A stretch of 64,000 nt of DNA from an uncultured Collinsella sp. GTDB taxonomy: Bacteria > Actinomycetota > Coriobacteriia > Coriobacteriales > Coriobacteriaceae. The first letter of the stretch is position 1. Every line of letters begins with the position of its first letter. Positions 1-8,047 of this stretch are shown here, in pieces. The notes beneath the pieces are model-generated. The model had not been told where the DNA came from, ran no database searches, and was given only the letters and a program-made list of their open reading frames with translations. The position numbers and the translations under genes were made by a program. The stretch spans positions 42,331 to 106,330 of the forward strand of contig CABUQW010000003.1 of assembly GCA_902493895.1 (NCBI GenBank). Direction: 5' to 3'.

Positions 1-955
1 AGGGGAGCGCAGCGACGCGCCTTTTACCTTCTGCGATCTCTTCGCGGGCATCGGCGGTATACGAATGCCGTTCCAGGAGCTTGGCGGTAGGTGCGTCTTC
101 TCTTGCGAGTGGGATAAGTTCGCCCAGAAAACCTACCGGATGAACTATGGAGAGACCCCGGCGGGCGACATCCGTCAGGTCGCATCAAACGATATACCGG
201 ACTTCGATGTCCTGCTCGCAGGCTTTCCTTGTCAGCCATTCTCCCTTGCAGGCGTTTCGAAGAAGCAATCTTTGGGGAGACCCACCGGCTTTGAGGATAA
301 AACGCAGGGAACCCTCTTTTTCGAGGTCGCTCGCATCATACGCGACAAGCGCCCGAAGGCCTTCTTGCTTGAGAACGTTAAGAACCTTACGAGTCACGAC
401 GGCGGGAAGACCTTCAAGGTCATACGACAGACGCTTGAGGAGGACCTTGGATACCATATTTTCTGGAAAGTGCTTGATTCAAAAAACTGGACGTGCCAGC
501 ACAGGGAGCGCATCTACATCGTGGGGTTCAGGGAGGAAGTTCCCTTCTCGTGGGATGACCTTGAGGTGCCGGGACCGGGACATACGCTAGGGGAAATCCT
601 CGAAGAGCAACCAAACGAACGCTACACCATTTCGGATAAGCTATGGGCCTATCTGCGCGCCTATCGCGAAAAGCATGAGGCGGCGGGCCACGGCTTTGGA
701 TACTCGATGGTCGGCCCAGAGGACACGACAAGGACGCTTTCCGCCCGGTACCACAAGGATGGCAGCGAGATTCTGGTCGGGCAGGAAGGAAAAAACCCTC
801 GTAAACTCACTCCCCGCGAATGCGCGCGCCTGCAAGGATTTCCCGATGAGTTCATCATCCCGGTGTCGGATACTCAGGCATACAGGCAGTTCGGCAACTC
901 CGTGACCGTGCCGGTCGTGCGCTCGGTCGCGAAGTTGATGATGGAGGTGTTCTAG
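1..955 (+). CDS. DNA (cytosine-5)-methyltransferase, Dcm-type (5' end cut by window)
   Basis: This enzyme transfers a methyl group from S-adenosylmethionine to C5 of cytosine and protects host DNA from the adjacent endonuclease. The open frame runs upstream to base 2, and the SAM-binding motif I (FCDLFAGIGGIR) is read only from there. The internal ATG at 65 would cut motif I, so the true start lies before the window. Further motifs are visible: PCQPFS with the catalytic Cys (IV), ENV (VI), QHRERIYIVGF (VIII) and RQFGNSVTVPVV (X). A short target-recognition region lies between VIII and X. The stop is one base before the endonuclease ATG, so the pair is co-translated. Its partner suggests a CCNGG-type site, which is inference. 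Confidence 0.93.
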   Translation, partial: GERSDAPFTFCDLFAGIGGIRMPFQELGGRCVFSCEWDKFAQKTYRMNYGETPAGDIRQVASNDIPDFDVLLAGFPCQPFSLAGVSKKQSLGRPTGFEDKTQGTLFFEVARIIRDKRPKAFLLENVKNLTSHDGGKTFKVIRQTLEEDLGYHIFWKVLDSKNWTCQHRERIYIVGFREEVPFSWDDLEVPGPGHTLGEILEEQPNERYTISDKLWAYLRAYREKHEAAGHGFGYSMVGPEDTTRTLSARYHKDGSEILVGQEGKNPRKLTPRECARLQGFPDEFIIPVSDTQAYRQFGNSVTVPVVRSVAKLMMEVF

Positions 956-956
956 G

Positions 957-2171
957 ATGGACTATGGAGTACTTGGCGCGTATTTTGACGGTGCTGTCGC
1001 GAAAACCCTCGCGGGCGTTGACATCATGGGGGCCAATAAAAGCCACCAGCACGAATTCAACGGCGTGGGGCCTTTGCGCGCGCTTTTCGGAGACGATGAC
1101 ATAAAGGGGATGCGAACTACCTTCGCATATCTCGATGATGGTGCAGACCCTATATTCGACCATGGTTATACCACTTGGTACGACGCCCGCAGGAAGCATC
1201 CAACTAGAACTGAGTATAGGCTCTACTACAACGATAATGCTGCCATGGGCATGGCCCGTCCGGGCGACCTCATGGTTTTGGCCCTACACGAAGCCAAGGA
1301 GGTCGTAATCCTATTTGCCCGAGCGGGGAGTACGGCGGAATCTCAAGTTCGCTGGCTCTTCGCGCTCGACGGGGTTGGCGAGAAGGGTTTTACGCCCTCT
1401 GCTCGGGAGGATACGCGCATCACGTCGATCGCCGCAAGGATTTTGGAGTCCATCGGCATCGAAGTTAGCATGCCGATCGCAGCGGAGAACTTCCTCGACG
1501 GTATGATCGAGAAATTCGGCGAGTCCTTCCCCAAAGGGGCAGACTTCTCAGCCTACTCAGCTTCCACCCTTGGAAAGCTCGATTGGACGGGCGACCCGGA
1601 TGGCTGCTTGGTCGCTTGTTACGAACGCGAAGAGATGCTGTTCCGCGTCTTTGAGCGGCATCTCTTGGAGCGCGACCTCGCGCCATACCTTGGCTCGGCG
1701 CTTGATGTTGATGGCGTGCTGCGCACCACTATGTCGGCCTTCCAGCGCCGCAAGTCCCGTGCGGGGACGGCGTTCGAGAATCAACTCTCGATGCTATTCG
1801 ATGCTAGGGGCATACGCTACTCGGCGCAGAAATACACCGAGGGCAAATCAAAGCCGGATTTCATCTTTCCCTCTATTGACGATTACCACGACCCCAAGTT
1901 CCCTGTCGCTCGACTGACGATGCTCGGTGCCAAGACAACCATCAAGGAGCGTTGGCGTCAGGTGCTTGATGAGGCTGACAGAATCGAGGACAAGCATCTT
2001 GTAACACTTGAGCCCGCCGTAAGTGAGGATTACACACGAGCTATGGCTAAGGACAGGCTCAGCCTCGTTGTGCCCTCATCGCTGTTCGAAACCTACACGC
2101 CCGCGCAAAGGGAATGGCTCATGAGCGTCAACGACTTCTGCAGGCTGGTAGAAGCCCGACAGCACGAGTAG
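957..2171 (+). CDS. EcoRII-like type II restriction endonuclease
   Basis: This is predicted to cleave unmethylated DNA at the site protected by the upstream methylase. At 404 aa it matches the length of EcoRII. The last ~140 residues carry the EcoRII catalytic domain: RRKSRAG, then KPDFIFPS with the catalytic Asp, then GAKTTIKERWRQVL with the catalytic Lys, then LVVPSSL. The N-terminal half has the effector-domain features HEFNG and YRLYYND. EcoRII proteins are type IIE enzymes that need a second site as allosteric effector and recognise CCWGG; whether this one does is inferred from family. A strong terminator follows at 2198. Confidence 0.88.
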   Translation: MDYGVLGAYFDGAVAKTLAGVDIMGANKSHQHEFNGVGPLRALFGDDDIKGMRTTFAYLDDGADPIFDHGYTTWYDARRKHPTRTEYRLYYNDNAAMGMARPGDLMVLALHEAKEVVILFARAGSTAESQVRWLFALDGVGEKGFTPSAREDTRITSIAARILESIGIEVSMPIAAENFLDGMIEKFGESFPKGADFSAYSASTLGKLDWTGDPDGCLVACYEREEMLFRVFERHLLERDLAPYLGSALDVDGVLRTTMSAFQRRKSRAGTAFENQLSMLFDARGIRYSAQKYTEGKSKPDFIFPSIDDYHDPKFPVARLTMLGAKTTIKERWRQVLDEADRIEDKHLVTLEPAVSEDYTRAMAKDRLSLVVPSSLFETYTPAQREWLMSVNDFCRLVEARQHE

Positions 2172-2197
2172 AACCACGAGACGTATTTTAGAAATGA

Positions 2198-2233
2198 GGC
2201 CGGAGACCAGTTGAGTCTCCGGTCTTCTTTTTT
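2198..2233 (+). terminator. Rho-independent terminator of the restriction-modification pair
   Basis: A 10-bp GC-rich stem (GGCCGGAGAC pairing with GTCTCCGGTC, including a G-U pair) with a 7-base loop is followed by a run of T. It lies 27 bases after the endonuclease stop. Confidence 0.85.
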
Positions 2234-2246
2234 CACTCGCAACAGA

Positions 2247-2408
2247 TTCGTCGATCACGAGGTGGGATTTGTATTTGGACTGCGCAAACTCTTGGGCAAG
2301 GGTGCTTTTTCCAACGCGGCGGGCCCCCTCGAGCATGATGGCTCGGGATCCATTGCTCGCTTTCCAATCGAGGAGTTTATTGTAGGCCGTACGTCTGAAT
2401 ACTGACAT
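2247..2408 (-). pseudogene. N-terminal fragment of a COG1373/DUF4143-type AAA ATPase
   Basis: Read from the ATG at 2408 the frame gives MSVFRRTAYNKLLDWK and then a Walker A motif, EGARRVGKST. This is the same beginning as the intact ATPase at 41524 (MLRRKVTDRLLSWK ... GARQIGKS). Homology stops after about 53 residues (...KSHLVID), where the frame runs into the restriction-modification terminator. Walker B, sensor 1 and the C-terminal nuclease-like domain are missing. The restriction-modification pair probably replaced the rest of the gene. The triple repeat just upstream of its start survives. Confidence 0.72.
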
Positions 2409-2430
2409 GATTGCCCAATCTAGCTGCTGT

Positions 2431-2516
2431 ATACACGAAATGGGAAGTGTGGTTACCTGATTCAATACACGAAATGGGAAGTATATACAGGCCCTTTTCT
2501 ACACGAAATGGGAAGT
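2431..2516. repeat. Three 16-bp direct repeats, exact 34-bp period, upstream of the ATPase fragment
   Basis: Copies of ACACGAAATGGGAAGT start at 2433, 2467 and 2501, so the period is exactly 34 bp. All three are identical, and the first two extend one base further left with AT. They sit immediately upstream (minus sense) of the ATPase fragment. The same architecture with a related core occurs at 41539-41622. An operator or autoregulatory role is inference. Confidence 0.85.
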
Positions 2517-3193
2517 GCGGGTACCGCTGGAGCTTGTTGGGATAGATGGAGCGCATGTGTTGCGTCGCTCAGGTATGCTCATATGTGCCTAGAGTTTCAC
2601 ATGCCGAGAAAGGTTGATGGCTGCCATATCCACATACCAAAACACGGAGCGCTCAGCGCCGTCGACACCCGCGTCACCAATTTCCCCGCGGGGGGGGAGT
2701 TTTCGAATCCGCCCGGGGGCACCAGGGAATATGACGGCGTCGCGTGAGCGGCGCCGTTTTTGGTTAGTGGGGGCCGACGGCAGATTCGGGCCGTCGACGC
2801 TCGCGTCACCAATCGCGTCATTCGAATCGGCGCTGGGAATTCAGTGCTTTTCCTCATGCAAGTATCTTCCATCTTGCGTCGCCGTCAGCCGTGAGCGGTC
2901 GATTTTTACCGATAAACGGCAAATTAATTCAGAAAAAATCAGGTAACTTCAAGAATGGTCAAACTTGATTAACAGCAAAACCACAAGGTAGATGGCTTTA
3001 TACGGTGAAAAACTCTGACACAATGAGAAAAAGAGTGAAAAATACTGATTGAAAATGAACTTATGTGGCAGTAATCTACATGTCACAGGGTAAGCCCCGG
3101 CGCGCAGGCGGCGGCCCTTATCGAATTACGGATATAGATCAGGTGCTCGAACGGGCAGAAACGATCAAGGACGAAGGTAAAGGACGTAGAAGC
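2517..3193. other. Intergenic region before the sugar operon, with a 21-bp direct repeat
   Basis: No convincing gene was seen. An imperfect 21-bp direct repeat (GTCGACaCcCGCGTCACCAAT type) lies at 2661-2681 and 2793-2813, 132 bp apart, each with GC-rich flanks. From about 2880 the DNA becomes AT-rich and probably contains the promoter of the 3194 gene. An in-frame ATG at 3065 exists but has no ribosome binding site. Confidence 0.5.
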
Positions 3194-4132
3194 ATGAAGC
3201 TTGCAACTCGTATCAACTCCTATTTTCGCGATGGCGACAAGAATCTTGATCGCGTGTTCGCGGAGTTCCAGAGCGTGGGCCTCACGCACGTCGACCTCAA
3301 CTACCCCGAGCACTGCACAGGTGTCACGGCTGAGGACATGGCCGCCAAGCTCGCAGCTCACGACCTGCAGCTGAACGGCTGCGCGCTGCGCTTCCGCAAC
3401 GCCTTCCTCAACGGTGACCTGGGCAATGCCGATGATGCCCTTGCCGCGGAAGCCCTTGAGCTCTGCTACGAGGCGTGCGACTACTGCCGCACTGCCGGTG
3501 GCAACACGGTGACCATCTGGCTCGGCCACGACGGCTTTGACTACAGCTTCCAGATCGCCTACGCTCGCGTCTTCGACCAGCTCGTAGCCGCATTCCAGAA
3601 GGTTTGCGACTACGCGCCCGACCTCAAGATCTCGATTGAGTACAAACCCTACGAGGAGCGCGCGTACGCGTTCATCGACTCCATGGGTATGACCGGCATG
3701 ATTCTCAACGCTGCAGACCGCCCGAACCTGGGCGTCACGCTGGATTACTGCCACATGCTCATGAAGCACGAGAACCCTGCCATGGCCGCCGACCTGTTCG
3801 GCCGCGAGGGCAAGCTCTACGGCATTCACCTAAACGACGGCAACGGTCGCTTCGACGATGGCCTTATGATTGGTACGTCCACGCCGGTGAAGACCCTCGA
3901 GTTCCTCTACTACGTGAAGAAGCACGGTTACGACAGCGCAATCTACTTCGACACGTTCCCGGTCATCGAGCCCGCTGCCGGCGAGGCTGCACAGAACGAC
4001 CAGATGATCCATCTGCTCAACGACGCCATCGAGGCCGTAAGCATGGAGAAGATCCAATCCGTTATCGATGCAAACGACGCGATTAAGGCAGCCGAGCTTG
4101 TCCGCGAGCTCTTCTGCGCAATGGGGAGGTAA
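3194..4132 (+). CDS. TIM-barrel sugar (phosphate) epimerase/isomerase, xylose isomerase-like fold
   Basis: This 312-aa cytoplasmic enzyme of the sugar phosphate isomerase/epimerase superfamily probably acts on the sugar imported by the PTS encoded 3 bp downstream. Family-like features are the start MKLATRIN, the metal-ligand strands ISIEYKPYE (Glu) and VTLDYCHMLMKHEN (Asp, His), and GIHLNDGNGRFDDGL, followed by a terminal Asp in IYFDTFP. I chose the ATG at 3194 because AAAGGA sits 9 bases upstream and family members begin close to this MKL; the ATG at 3065 has no such site and adds an unrelated 43-residue tail. Substrate is unknown: L-ribulose-5-P, tagatose/psicose and related epimerases share this fold. 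Confidence 0.8.
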   Translation: MKLATRINSYFRDGDKNLDRVFAEFQSVGLTHVDLNYPEHCTGVTAEDMAAKLAAHDLQLNGCALRFRNAFLNGDLGNADDALAAEALELCYEACDYCRTAGGNTVTIWLGHDGFDYSFQIAYARVFDQLVAAFQKVCDYAPDLKISIEYKPYEERAYAFIDSMGMTGMILNAADRPNLGVTLDYCHMLMKHENPAMAADLFGREGKLYGIHLNDGNGRFDDGLMIGTSTPVKTLEFLYYVKKHGYDSAIYFDTFPVIEPAAGEAAQNDQMIHLLNDAIEAVSMEKIQSVIDANDAIKAAELVRELFCAMGR

Positions 4133-4135
4133 CCA

Positions 4136-5512
4136 ATGAAACGCGACTGGAACGCGATGGCTCAGGGGATTCTGGACGCCGTCGGTGGTCCCGAGAACAT
4201 CTCGGGCATGACGCACTGCGCGACGCGCCTGCGCCTCAATCTCAAAGACGACGCGGCTTGCGACGACGCTGCGGTCAAGGAAGTCGAAGGCGTTGTGAAC
4301 ACGCTGAACAAGGCCGGTCAGTACCAGGTCCTCATCGGCACTGAGGTCCCGAAGCTGTACGAGAAGTTTGAGCCGCTGGTCAAGGGTTCGGGCGTGGAAA
4401 TCTCCGCTGCTACCAAGGACGAGGGCGAGAGCATCGTCAGCCAGGTCTTCTCCGCGATCTCCGGCATCTTTGCCCCGCTGCTGCCCGCCATGGCCGGCTC
4501 CGGTATCCTGCGCGGCTTCGTTATCCTGGCCGCCCAGCTCGGCATCATCGCTGAGGGCACGGGTACCTACACCATCCTGTACACCCTGGCCATGAGCGTG
4601 TTCTACTTCCTGCCCGTGCTGCTCGGCTTCTCCGCCGGCAAGCGCTTCGGCGCGAGCCCGTACCTGTCGGCGCTGCTCGGCGCGTGCCTGCTCTACCCGG
4701 ACTTCATCGCCCTCATGGGCGACGCGGGCAACGGCGCCATGACGGACTTCTTCGGCATCCCCGTGGTTCTCATGAACTACAACTCCACGGTTATCCCTGC
4801 CATCTTGTCTGTCTGGGTCTACTCGTACCTGTACAAGTGGCTCGATGAGCACGTTTCCGAGATGCTCAAGCTCGTCGTGCTGCCCGCCATCTCCCTGATC
4901 GTTATGGTTCCGCTCACCATGCTCGTCATCGGTCCCCTGGGCGTCTACGCTGGTGAGGCCATCGCCTTCGTGGTCAACTGGCTGATCGAGCGCAGCTCCG
5001 TGTTCGCCGGCGTGCTGGTTGGCGGCGGCTGGTCCGTGCTGGTGTCCATGGGCATCCACTGGGCCGTGAACCCCATCATGATCAACAACATCGCTCAGAA
5101 CGGCTTCGACTACATCTGCCCCTTCACCTTCGCCTGCAACTTCGCCGTTATCGGCTGCGCCTTCGGCGTGTTCCTCAAGGCCCGCGACCAGAAGCTCAAG
5201 AGCTTCGCGATGACCGGTGTCGTATCGATCGCCCTGTCCGCCATCATCGAGCCCACGCTGTTCGGTATGCTCGTGAAGAACAAGAAGGTCTGGCTTGCGC
5301 AGATCATCGGCGGTGCCGTCGGCGGCGCGTTCCTCGGTATCATGAAGGTCGTCACCACTGCGTTCACCTTCGGTTCCGTCACTACGTTCCCGGCTTTCGT
5401 GAGTTCCGACCCCATGAACTTCGCTTGGGCTATGGTCGGCATGCTCATTTCCGCCGTCGTGGCCGGTGTTCTTGCCTTCGCCTTCACCGGCAAGGAGGAT
5501 CAGCTCGCCTAA
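4136..5512 (+). CDS. PTS sugar transporter EIIBC (glucose/beta-glucoside superfamily)
   Basis: A membrane permease that imports and phosphorylates a sugar. The EIIB domain lies at the N-terminus (about 1-85) with the phosphoryl-accepting Cys28 in MTHCATRLRL. The EIIC domain follows, with about ten membrane segments from residue ~105 and the conserved GIHWAVNP and EPTLFGM regions. There is no fused EIIA, so the phosphate must come from an EIIA encoded elsewhere. The gene starts 3 bp after the epimerase stop and both are probably one transcript. With the AlsE-like and RpiB-like genes downstream, an aldohexose such as allose or a ketose such as allulose is a reasonable substrate guess; this is inference. 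Confidence 0.88.
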   Translation: MKRDWNAMAQGILDAVGGPENISGMTHCATRLRLNLKDDAACDDAAVKEVEGVVNTLNKAGQYQVLIGTEVPKLYEKFEPLVKGSGVEISAATKDEGESIVSQVFSAISGIFAPLLPAMAGSGILRGFVILAAQLGIIAEGTGTYTILYTLAMSVFYFLPVLLGFSAGKRFGASPYLSALLGACLLYPDFIALMGDAGNGAMTDFFGIPVVLMNYNSTVIPAILSVWVYSYLYKWLDEHVSEMLKLVVLPAISLIVMVPLTMLVIGPLGVYAGEAIAFVVNWLIERSSVFAGVLVGGGWSVLVSMGIHWAVNPIMINNIAQNGFDYICPFTFACNFAVIGCAFGVFLKARDQKLKSFAMTGVVSIALSAIIEPTLFGMLVKNKKVWLAQIIGGAVGGAFLGIMKVVTTAFTFGSVTTFPAFVSSDPMNFAWAMVGMLISAVVAGVLAFAFTGKEDQLA

Positions 5513-5589
5513 GAGCCCCGGATGCGCCGCCTCTCCTAGGGTCGTTCTCTTCGCTTGAAGAGCGTCGCGCTTACGCGAGGTGTGTCAAC

Positions 5590-5610
5590 CTCGTTCAAAT
5601 TGTGAACGAG
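5590..5610. promoter_or_regulatory. Palindrome upstream of the DeoR regulator (candidate operator)
   Basis: CTCGTTCA and TGAACGAG form perfect 8-bp arms around a 5-base spacer, 127 bp before the regulator start. There is no T-run, so it is unlikely to be a terminator for the PTS gene. It could be the DeoR-family operator or a leader RNA hairpin. Confidence 0.4.
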
Positions 5611-5736
5611 AGGGTAGGTCAATCGATTAAGCGGTCGTCATCGCAACAGGTGGCGGCCGCTATTCTGCTTGTGCGTTACACTTTTCGAAAAGAAATGAAC
5701 GAGCGTGAAGCAGAGTGGTTTGGAGAGGTTCCCAAT

Positions 5737-6480
5737 ATGATTCCGTATGAGCGCCAGGAGCGAATTGTAGAGTGCCTGCAGAAGTCGGGCCTCGCGAGGA
5801 TTTCCGAGCTGCAGGAGGAGCTGCCGGGCGTCTCTATTTCGACGCTACGTCGCGACCTCAAGGAGCTGGAGGCGCTTGGCAAGGTTGAGCATCTTTCGGG
5901 CGGCGCGGTGAGGCTCCTCTCGGCTGTCCACGAGGTGAGTATCTCGACGCGTTCGGGCCTACACGGGAGTGAGAAGGAACAGATTGCCCAAGTCGCCTTG
6001 CGTTTTGTTGAGGACGGGGACACGCTCTACTTGGACTCGGGTTCCACCTGCACGGCGCTGCTGCGTCTGCTGCTCGACCGCGACGTGACAATTTACACGA
6101 CGGATGCCTCGGCGTGCCTGATTAAGAGCGAGACGCGCGCCCAGCTCATCGTGGTGGGTGGCGAGTTCAACTATGTGAACTCCTCGTTCTGCGGTTCTAT
6201 GACCGAATCGATCCTGCGCGATCTGTACTTCGATAAGGCGTTTATCGGGACCAACGCGATTGACGAGGACCGCGGCGTCATGACGCCCTCCTACGTTGAG
6301 GCGGCGAAGAAGCGCATCGTGCGCGAGAATTCGAATAAGGCGTACGTGCTGTGCGACAGCTCGAAGTTCCATCAGTTCTCGAATGTTCGCGCGTTTGGGT
6401 TCGATGGTGTGTCGATTATCGCGGAGTCCTATGACGAGAAGATCGCCCAGTGCGCGCGCCTGATCACGCCTGGAGCGTAG
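5737..6480 (+). CDS. DeoR-family transcriptional regulator
   Basis: A 247-aa sugar-phosphate-responsive repressor. Residues 1-57 form the winged helix-turn-helix (YERQERIVECL, SISTLRRDLKELEALGKV). The rest is the DeoR C-terminal sensor domain, with the phosphosugar-binding signatures LYLDSGSTC and VVGGEFN and the closing CDSSKF. The ATG at 5737 is chosen because GGAGAGG lies 7 bases upstream and the product then has the usual DeoR length; longer in-frame starts at 5425 and 5695 add non-homologous sequence. It sits between the PTS gene and the AlsE-like gene and most likely controls one or both. Confidence 0.88.
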   Translation: MIPYERQERIVECLQKSGLARISELQEELPGVSISTLRRDLKELEALGKVEHLSGGAVRLLSAVHEVSISTRSGLHGSEKEQIAQVALRFVEDGDTLYLDSGSTCTALLRLLLDRDVTIYTTDASACLIKSETRAQLIVVGGEFNYVNSSFCGSMTESILRDLYFDKAFIGTNAIDEDRGVMTPSYVEAAKKRIVRENSNKAYVLCDSSKFHQFSNVRAFGFDGVSIIAESYDEKIAQCARLITPGA

Positions 6481-6654
6481 GGGGTCCGGGCTCAGGTCTG
6501 CGGATTGCGGCCCCTGGCTGCTGCTGTCCGCGTAGCGGGATTTCTTCCTAGGGAATACGACAGCGTTTCGTGGTGCGGGCTCCTGCATGATACCAGCTAG
6601 ATAGGCAAATATGGCAACGTTGTGAATCTGGAAAAGCCTGCAGGTTAACAACGT

Positions 6655-6704
6655 GGTTAAACGATTAATCAGCCAGACTGTAGATAAAGGTTAAACGATT
6701 AATT
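6655..6704. promoter_or_regulatory. Two LacI-type operator-like sites 34 bp apart before the AlsE-like gene
   Basis: GGTTAAACGATTAATC at 6655-6670 and GGTTAAACGATTAATT at 6689-6704 are near-palindromes of the form GGTTAA-N4-TTAAyC. On the minus strand their core is AATCGTTT, which fits the LacI-family AANCGNTT rule. The same palindrome occurs at 9082-9097 in front of the LacI gene. A further GGTTAA half-site starts at 6643. The 34-bp spacing puts the sites on nearly the same helix face. Confidence 0.6.
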
Positions 6705-6745
6705 ACCACCGAGTAGATAATCACCGAGCAGATAAGGAGTTCACT

Positions 6746-7399
6746 ATGCTGCTCTGCCCCAGTCTCATGTGCGCCGACTACGGCAATCTGCGTGCGACCG
6801 TCGAGGATCTCGACGCCGCCGGCATCGACATCTTCCATTGCGACGTGATGGACGGCAGTTTCGTTCCCAATTTCGCCATGGGTCTCGAAGACATCAAGGC
6901 CGTGCGAGCTGCCACCAACAAGCTCGTCGACGTGCACCTTATGGTCGAGAATCCTGCCAGCAAGGTTGAACTTTTCGCCTCCGCCGGCGCGGACATCATC
7001 TATATCCATCCGGAGTCCGAGCGTTACGTGGTCAAGACACTCGCCGCGATTAAGTCCCTCGGCAAGAGCGCCGGTATCGCCGTGAACCCCGACACCTCTA
7101 TCTCCGAGATCGAGGAGATGTTGAACCTCTGCGATTACGTGATGGTCATGACGGTGAATCCGGGTTTTGCCGGTCAGAGCTTTATCGAGTTCACGAACGA
7201 CAAGGTGCGTCGCCTTGCCGCGCTGAAGGAGCGCTTTGGCTTCAAGCTCATGATCGACGGCGCCTGCTCGCCCGAGCGCGTGCGCGACCTGTCCGCCATT
7301 GGCGCGGACGGATTTATCTTGGGCACCAGTGCGCTGTTTGGCAAGGACGCTGGTTACGAGGAGTGTCTGCGCCGTTTGCGCGCCGGCGAGGTGTATTAG
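6746..7399 (+). CDS. D-allulose-6-phosphate 3-epimerase-like protein (ribulose-phosphate 3-epimerase family)
   Basis: A 217-aa beta/alpha barrel that inverts C3 of a ketose phosphate. Family motifs are CPSLMCADYGNL, the metal-binding DVMDGSFVPN and DVHLMVENP, and the catalytic-loop MTVNPGFAGQ. The MTV.PGFAGQ form and GTSALF resemble E. coli AlsE (allulose-6-P epimerase) more than the usual Rpe loop MSVNPGFGGQ; this is a by-eye comparison. A good ribosome site (AAGGAG) precedes the ATG. It lies downstream of two LacI-type sites and upstream of an RpiB-like isomerase, the AlsE/AlsI pairing that turns allose-6-P into fructose-6-P. A housekeeping Rpe role cannot be excluded. Confidence 0.82.
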   Translation: MLLCPSLMCADYGNLRATVEDLDAAGIDIFHCDVMDGSFVPNFAMGLEDIKAVRAATNKLVDVHLMVENPASKVELFASAGADIIYIHPESERYVVKTLAAIKSLGKSAGIAVNPDTSISEIEEMLNLCDYVMVMTVNPGFAGQSFIEFTNDKVRRLAALKERFGFKLMIDGACSPERVRDLSAIGADGFILGTSALFGKDAGYEECLRRLRAGEVY

Positions 7400-7471
7400 A
7401 AGCGGAACGGCGAATTAGGACGGATTGAGCGCGCGGCATGCGCGAATGGTTCTTATGGAAAGGGGTCTCTT

Positions 7472-7948
7472 TTGAAGATCGGTATTGGAAACGACCACGT
7501 CGCAGTCGAGTACAAGGAAGCCATCACGGCGTATATCCAGGAGAAGTACGGCTACGAAGTCGTGAACTTCGGTACGGACAGCACCGAGCGCTTTGACTAT
7601 CCCATCGCGGGTGAGGCCGTGGCGGACGCTGTCATGTCCGGCGAGGTTGATCGCGGTATCGTTATCTGCGGTACGGGTGTGGGCATCTCGCTTGCCGCCA
7701 ACAAGGTGCGCGGTATCCGTTGCTGCACCTGCTCTGAGCCGTATTCCGCTCGCCTGTCGCGCGAGCACAACAACACCAACATGCTCGCATTTGGTGCTCG
7801 TGTGGTAGGCATCGAGCTGGCCAAAATGATTGTCGACGCCTGGCTCACCGGCGAGTTCGAGGGCGGCCGTCACCAGCGACGCATCGATATGATTCGCCAG
7901 ATCGAGGCTCGTCAGCTCGTACGTGCGGAGGAAGCACGCGGCTGGTAG
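7472..7948 (+). CDS. rpiB: RpiB/AlsI-type sugar-phosphate isomerase (TTG start)
   Basis: A 158-aa LacAB/RpiB-family isomerase that interconverts aldose and ketose phosphates (ribose-5-P/ribulose-5-P or allose-6-P/allulose-6-P). The E. coli RpiB active-site residues are present at the same numbers: His9 (NDHV), Cys66 (VICGTGVGISLA) and His99 (SREHNNTN). The start is the TTG at 7472, preceded by GAAAGGGG; no ATG or GTG fits the family N-terminus. It follows the AlsE-like gene by 72 bp and ends at a strong terminator. Since E. coli RpiB also isomerises allose-6-P, the pair fits an allose/allulose route. Confidence 0.88.
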   Translation: MKIGIGNDHVAVEYKEAITAYIQEKYGYEVVNFGTDSTERFDYPIAGEAVADAVMSGEVDRGIVICGTGVGISLAANKVRGIRCCTCSEPYSARLSREHNNTNMLAFGARVVGIELAKMIVDAWLTGEFEGGRHQRRIDMIRQIEARQLVRAEEARGW

Positions 7949-7951
7949 CGG

Positions 7952-7986
7952 AAAAGCCCGTCACCCGTGTGGTGGCGGGCTTTTTG
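7952..7986 (+). terminator. Rho-independent terminator after rpiB
   Basis: The stem GCCCGTCACC pairs with GGTGGCGGGC (one G-U) around CGTGT and is followed by TTTTTG. It lies just after the rpiB stop. Confidence 0.88.
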
Positions 7987-8047
7987 CATGTCGCGCGTGG
8001 GATAGAGCACATGCGAGAGAAAAACGCGGCTATTCGCTGCCCGCTGT

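Noticed and set aside
2431..2516. Periodic repeats at 2431 and 41539 as possible CRISPR arrays
   Set aside because: Only three copies, 16-17-bp repeats with 16-18-bp spacers, no cas genes; the gene-upstream placement fits a regulatory element better.
3830..5059. 409-residue minus-strand frame over the PTS EIIBC gene
   Set aside because: Shadow frame rich in His, Asp and Gly; no family features; EIIBC motifs are unambiguous.
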